Positions 61,186 through 64,000 of a DNA stretch of 64,000 nt are shown here, one piece after another. Source of the DNA: Gudongella sp034006985 (lineage in GTDB: Bacteria; Bacillota; Clostridia; Tissierellales; Tissierellaceae); assembly GCA_034006985.1 (NCBI GenBank), contig JAVERT010000002.1, positions 62,001-126,000 on the forward strand, written 5' to 3'. Each line of letters starts with the position of its first letter. Position 1 is the stretch's first letter. The notes under the pieces are model-generated. The model had not been told where the DNA came from. It did not search any database and saw nothing but the letters and a program-made list of their open reading frames with translations. Position numbers and translations under genes: made by a program.

Positions 61186-62238
61186 TTGATAAGAAAAGAT
61201 GAAGATTTGGCTTTTATGTTGAGATATGAAAATGTTGCATGGTATGAAAATGGTGCTGTTAAGATATTGGATAGAAGGATATATCCAACTAAGACAGAAT
61301 TTGTAACTTGTAAAACACATCAAGAAGTAGCTCAAGCAATTGCAGATATGGTTACTCAGAGTGCTGGTCCATATACTGCAGCGGGTATGGGGATGGCATT
61401 AGCTGCACATGAGTGTAAGGACATGAAGGAACAAGATATGTTAGAATATCTTGAAAAAGCAGCATATACACTGTCTCATGCCAGACCAACTACCACAAAT
61501 AGAATGGTTTTAGTTACTGATGGTTGCCTTATTGCAGCTAAATCAGCTATAGCGGTTGGTTCTAAAGTAGATAAAGCTATATTTAATAGAACAATTGATT
61601 CACTTAACAGAAGATACTCTACCATAGAGATAGTAGGGGAACATTTGGTAAATATGTTTCCTGATAAAGGTAATATAATGACACAATGCTTTGGGGAAAC
61701 TATAGTTGGTATGATGCTTAGGGTTGCAAAGAAAAGAAATAAGGATATTAAACTTTTTATTCCAGAGACAAGACCGTATTTTCAAGGAGCAAGGCTTACT
61801 GCAAGCGTTGCTTATGGACAAGGATTTGATACTACTGTTATAACAGATAACATGCCAGCTTTTACAATGGCAACAAAGAAAATAGATTTATTTACTTCTG
61901 CTGCAGATGTAATTTGCATGGATGGGCATGTAGTAAATAAAATTGGAACTTATCAACTAGCAATTGTAGCTAAGTACCATGGAGTTCCATACTTTGTAAC
62001 TGGAATTCCAGATCAGGCACATCAGACTATTTCATCCGTAACTATAGAGGAAAGGGATCCAGACCTGGTTTTAGAAGCTAGGGGAGTAAAAAATACTTTA
62101 GAGGGAGTAAAGGGTTACTATCCATCATTTGATATAACACCACCCCATTTAGTAAGTGGGGTTGTAACTGATAAGGGAATATTTGTTCCATATGACTTAC
62201 ACAGATACTTTGATTCAGAGACAAAAGAGTATTATTAA
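61186..62238 (+). CDS. MtnA/eIF2B-alpha-like sugar-phosphate isomerase
   Basis: 350 residues. It belongs to the methylthioribose-1-phosphate isomerase / eIF2B-alpha fold: GPYTAAGMGMALAAHE, the PTTTNR-type substrate loop HARPTTTNRMVLV, a cysteine in NIMTQCFGETIVG, ETRPYFQGARLTASVA, and the signature GHVVNKIGTYQLAIVAKYHG. The expected catalytic Asp of MtnA (in NGDxANKIGTY) reads DGHVVNKIGTY here, so the motif is shifted. The likely reaction is opening 5-deoxy- or 5-methylthioribose-1-phosphate to the ribulose form. The start is TTG 61186 with GAGAGGAGAA. The aldolase gene follows 31 bases after its stop. Confidence 0.75.
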   Translation: MIRKDEDLAFMLRYENVAWYENGAVKILDRRIYPTKTEFVTCKTHQEVAQAIADMVTQSAGPYTAAGMGMALAAHECKDMKEQDMLEYLEKAAYTLSHARPTTTNRMVLVTDGCLIAAKSAIAVGSKVDKAIFNRTIDSLNRRYSTIEIVGEHLVNMFPDKGNIMTQCFGETIVGMMLRVAKKRNKDIKLFIPETRPYFQGARLTASVAYGQGFDTTVITDNMPAFTMATKKIDLFTSAADVICMDGHVVNKIGTYQLAIVAKYHGVPYFVTGIPDQAHQTISSVTIEERDPDLVLEARGVKNTLEGVKGYYPSFDITPPHLVSGVVTDKGIFVPYDLHRYFDSETKEYY

Positions 62239-62269
62239 TAAACTTTGCTATATAGAAAGAGGTACTAAA

Positions 62270-62911
62270 ATGAAGATGATCAAGGAAAGAGAATTAGTTG
62301 TTGATTATGGTAAAAAGATGTTAACTAGGGGTTTAACAACTGGCTCAGGTGGTAATATTAGTATCTACAATAGAGAATTAGGATTGATAGCAATTAGTCC
62401 AAGTGGGCTGAATTATTTTGAGACAAGAGTAGAAGACATTTTAATTATAGATATAGATGGAAATGTGGTTGAAGGTAGTATAAAACCATCTAGTGAAATT
62501 GGTATGCATTTAGCATTCTATAAAAATAGGGAGGATGCAAATGCTATAGTCCATACCCATTCAAAATATGCAACTGCAGTTTCTTGTATGGGATGGGAAT
62601 TAAAACCTGTGCATTATTTGATTGGATTAGCTGGAACTAGCATTAAATGTGCCAAGTATGCTACATATGGTTCCACTGAATTAGCTCAAAACGCAATCCA
62701 GGCAATTGAAGGTAGAAATGCTGTATTACTCGGTAACCATGGGCTGATAGCGCTAAGTTCAGATGTTTCAAAGGCATTTTCTATCGCAGAACATTTAGAG
62801 TTTGTTTCAGAAATATATTGTATTACCAAGTCTTTAGGAGAACCTAATATATTGTCAAATGACCAAATGGATGATGTTATGAAGAAATTTAACACATACA
62901 ACTATAAATGA
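62270..62911 (+). CDS. Class II aldolase (fuculose-1-phosphate aldolase family)
   Basis: 213 residues of the class II aldolase/adducin family. The substrate loop is TGSGGNISIYNRE, and ISPSGLNYFET follows. The acid is in KPSSEIGMHLAFYK, the zinc histidines in IVHTHSKYATAVS and the last one in GNHGLIALSSDV. In the known DHAP shunt an aldolase of this family splits methylthioribulose- or deoxyribulose-1-phosphate into dihydroxyacetone phosphate and a small aldehyde. The upstream deaminase and isomerase fit that route. ATG 62270 is preferred because AAAGAGGT precedes it. A frame 29 codons longer overlaps the isomerase gene. Confidence 0.82.
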   Translation: MKMIKERELVVDYGKKMLTRGLTTGSGGNISIYNRELGLIAISPSGLNYFETRVEDILIIDIDGNVVEGSIKPSSEIGMHLAFYKNREDANAIVHTHSKYATAVSCMGWELKPVHYLIGLAGTSIKCAKYATYGSTELAQNAIQAIEGRNAVLLGNHGLIALSSDVSKAFSIAEHLEFVSEIYCITKSLGEPNILSNDQMDDVMKKFNTYNYK

Positions 62912-63005
62912 AATAGAAAGATATACAATCTATTTAAAAGATTTCCAAAAGAACAATTAAGCTAAGGTAATTTAATAAAAAGAATAATAATTAATAAAAA
63001 ATATA

Positions 63006-63033
63006 TTTACAAGATTTCAGATTATGGTATAAT
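63006..63033 (+). promoter_or_regulatory. Promoter of the c-di-GMP riboswitch transcript
   Basis: TTTACA (63006-63011), a 16-base spacer and TATAAT (63028-63033) form a probable sigma-A promoter about 45 bases before the riboswitch. Confidence 0.6.
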
Positions 63034-63079
63034 GATTATGACGAATACGAAAAGGCGTTCTTTTTGTAAACTGTCAAAC

Positions 63080-63147
63080 GATAAAAGCAAACCTAGCGAA
63101 AGCTAGGGACGCAAAGCTATAGGGCCTTCAAAGGCAGCCAGCTACCG
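63080..63147 (+). ncRNA. Cyclic-di-GMP-I riboswitch (GEMM-I)
   Basis: The core reads AAAGCAAACC, a perfect stem CCTAGC(GAAA)GCTAGG (63092-63107) with a GNRA tetraloop, then GACGCAAAGCTATAGGGCC, the tetraloop receptor and second stem GCCTTCAAAGGC, and CAGCTACCG. These are the conserved parts of the c-di-GMP-I class. AAACT (63068-63072) can pair with AGTTT (63155-63159), and the ribosome site GAAAGGAG (63147-63154) is immediately after the core. No T-rich terminator intervenes, so control of translation is likely. Confidence 0.92.
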
Positions 63148-63162
63148 AAAGGAGAGTTTAAC

Positions 63163-63939
63163 TTGAAAAGAATAGTAAGTCTTTTTATGGTATTTGTTTT
63201 TTTAACTGTATTTTCGCCAGCTGCATTAGCTGATTCAGGTTTTGATGTAGATATTTTTAATAACTCGCAAATCAGAGTTCAGAGTGAAGATTTCGGGCAA
63301 GATATGAGAGTTATGGTAGAAAAAAGCGGTGAAAAGTATTATTATAGCCTAAATAATTCTCAGGAATTATTACCTGTTCAACTTGGGAATGGATCATATA
63401 CTGTAAAAATACTTAAGAATATTGATGGAAATAGATATAAAGTATTAAAAACTTCTAATTTAAAATTAGATAATACTGGTAATGATGTATATATATCTTC
63501 AAGTCAACCTGTTTATTGGGAAGAAGATGGCTTGAAAACTTTAGCAAATTCGTTAATGAAAGATGCATTTACAAACGAAGATAAAGTAAAGGCGGCTTAT
63601 ACTTATATTACCGAAAATATAAGCTATGATGTAGATAAAATAAAAAGAATAGATACTTCATATGTACCATGTGTAAGTTCTACAATAAATTCTAAAACAG
63701 GAATTTGTTACGATTATTCAGCACTTTTTGCCGGTTTGTTAAGATCACAAGGAATACCTACTAAACTAGTAAAAGGATATGGTAAATTCTCAAATGAATA
63801 CCATGCATGGAATGAAGTTTATGTAAATGATAAATGGCAAGTAGTAGATACAACATATGATGCTGCTGCTGTGAAAGCAGGAGTTAAATTAACTATGTAT
63901 AAGGAACTTAAAGATTATCAAAAAATAAGAGAGTATTAA
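63163..63939 (+). CDS. Secreted transglutaminase-like protein under c-di-GMP control
   Basis: 258 residues. The signal peptide (about 1-24, MVFVFLTVFSPAALA) directs export. A beta-rich N-terminal region is followed by a transglutaminase-like fold (PF01841) at about 130-240: cysteine in SKTGICYDYSALFAGLLRSQ, histidine in YHAWNEVYVND and aspartate in VVDTTYDAA. The catalytic triad appears intact, so it may be a protease, peptide-cutting or crosslinking enzyme at the surface. The riboswitch just upstream ties it to c-di-GMP, as with other surface or biofilm proteins. The start is TTG 63163 with GAAAGGAG. A perfect terminator follows. Confidence 0.85.
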   Translation: MKRIVSLFMVFVFLTVFSPAALADSGFDVDIFNNSQIRVQSEDFGQDMRVMVEKSGEKYYYSLNNSQELLPVQLGNGSYTVKILKNIDGNRYKVLKTSNLKLDNTGNDVYISSSQPVYWEEDGLKTLANSLMKDAFTNEDKVKAAYTYITENISYDVDKIKRIDTSYVPCVSSTINSKTGICYDYSALFAGLLRSQGIPTKLVKGYGKFSNEYHAWNEVYVNDKWQVVDTTYDAAAVKAGVKLTMYKELKDYQKIREY

Positions 63940-63963
63940 ATTAAGCCCTAGGGCTTAATTTTT
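63940..63963 (+). terminator. Terminator after the transglutaminase-like gene
   Basis: ATTAAGCCC (63940-63948) pairs perfectly with GGGCTTAAT (63951-63959) around two bases, followed by TTTTAG. Confidence 0.9.
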
Positions 63964-64000
63964 AGTATGGAAGGGCAAAGAAAGTCAAAGTCTAATTAAT

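Overview
This 64 kb window is low-GC DNA with Shine-Dalgarno sites of the AAGGAGG type, many TTG and GTG starts, T-box and TPP leaders and U-rich intrinsic terminators. These point to a Gram-positive member of the Clostridia. An electron-bifurcating type [FeFe] hydrogenase, rubrerythrin and a two-gene SufBC system suggest a strict anaerobe. A relative of the Tissierella group is my guess from gene style alone. I see no rRNA, tRNA, CRISPR array, prophage or intact insertion sequence.

Layout. 0-2.3 kb: the end of a quinone-reductase-like gene, a NifX-like gene, and a decay zone with remnants of an MFS transporter, an unknown gene and a serine hydrolase. 2.3-13.4 kb: two alpha/beta hydrolases, a GGDEF/HD-GYP sensor, a HAD phosphatase, rubrerythrin, an old yellow enzyme, a pair of exported proteins of unknown function, and an intact glyoxalase-fold gene beside a broken one. 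13.5-18.4 kb: homoserine dehydrogenase coupled to an Ntn amidase, a DUF975 protein, and the sufC-sufB pair. 18.5-25.7 kb: a structured leader and a glycine-betaine ABC transporter, then a TPP-riboswitch operon with a thiamine-binding protein, a thiamine or pyrimidine ABC transporter and a methyltransferase. 25.8-31.1 kb: esterase, ADP-ribosylglycohydrolase, YitT and DegV proteins, then a tandem serine T-box before serA.

31.5-46.2 kb: a second GGDEF/HD-GYP protein, topoisomerase III, an aldehyde dehydrogenase, an amino-acid ABC transporter linked to an AbgB-like M20 hydrolase, pterin carbinolamine dehydratase, an acetyltransferase, a histidine phosphatase, an AI-2E family membrane protein and a YgbA-like protein. 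46.4-50.5 kb: hydrogenase operon hydCBA. 50.6-57.5 kb: a phosphoesterase plus unknown-protein operon, an MBL hydrolase, a large PAS/GGDEF/EAL protein, a HhH-GPD DNA glycosylase and a small cysteine-containing protein. 57.7-63.9 kb: an EF-G paralogue, a deaminase / sugar-phosphate isomerase / class II aldolase operon that fits 5'-deoxynucleoside salvage, and a c-di-GMP-I riboswitch before a secreted transglutaminase-like protein.

Three threads stand out. Cyclic-di-GMP: three multidomain enzymes and one riboswitch target. Cofactor and amino-acid supply under RNA control: TPP, and serine by a doubled T-box. A compact salvage operon for the nucleoside by-products of S-adenosylmethionine, useful to an organism rich in radical-SAM chemistry. 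Nothing here is a clear, wholly new system. The best candidates for new biology are the salvage operon with its atypical isomerase, the methyltransferase in the thiamine regulon, the phosphoesterase plus unknown-protein pair, and the unclassified leader RNA near 18.6 kb.
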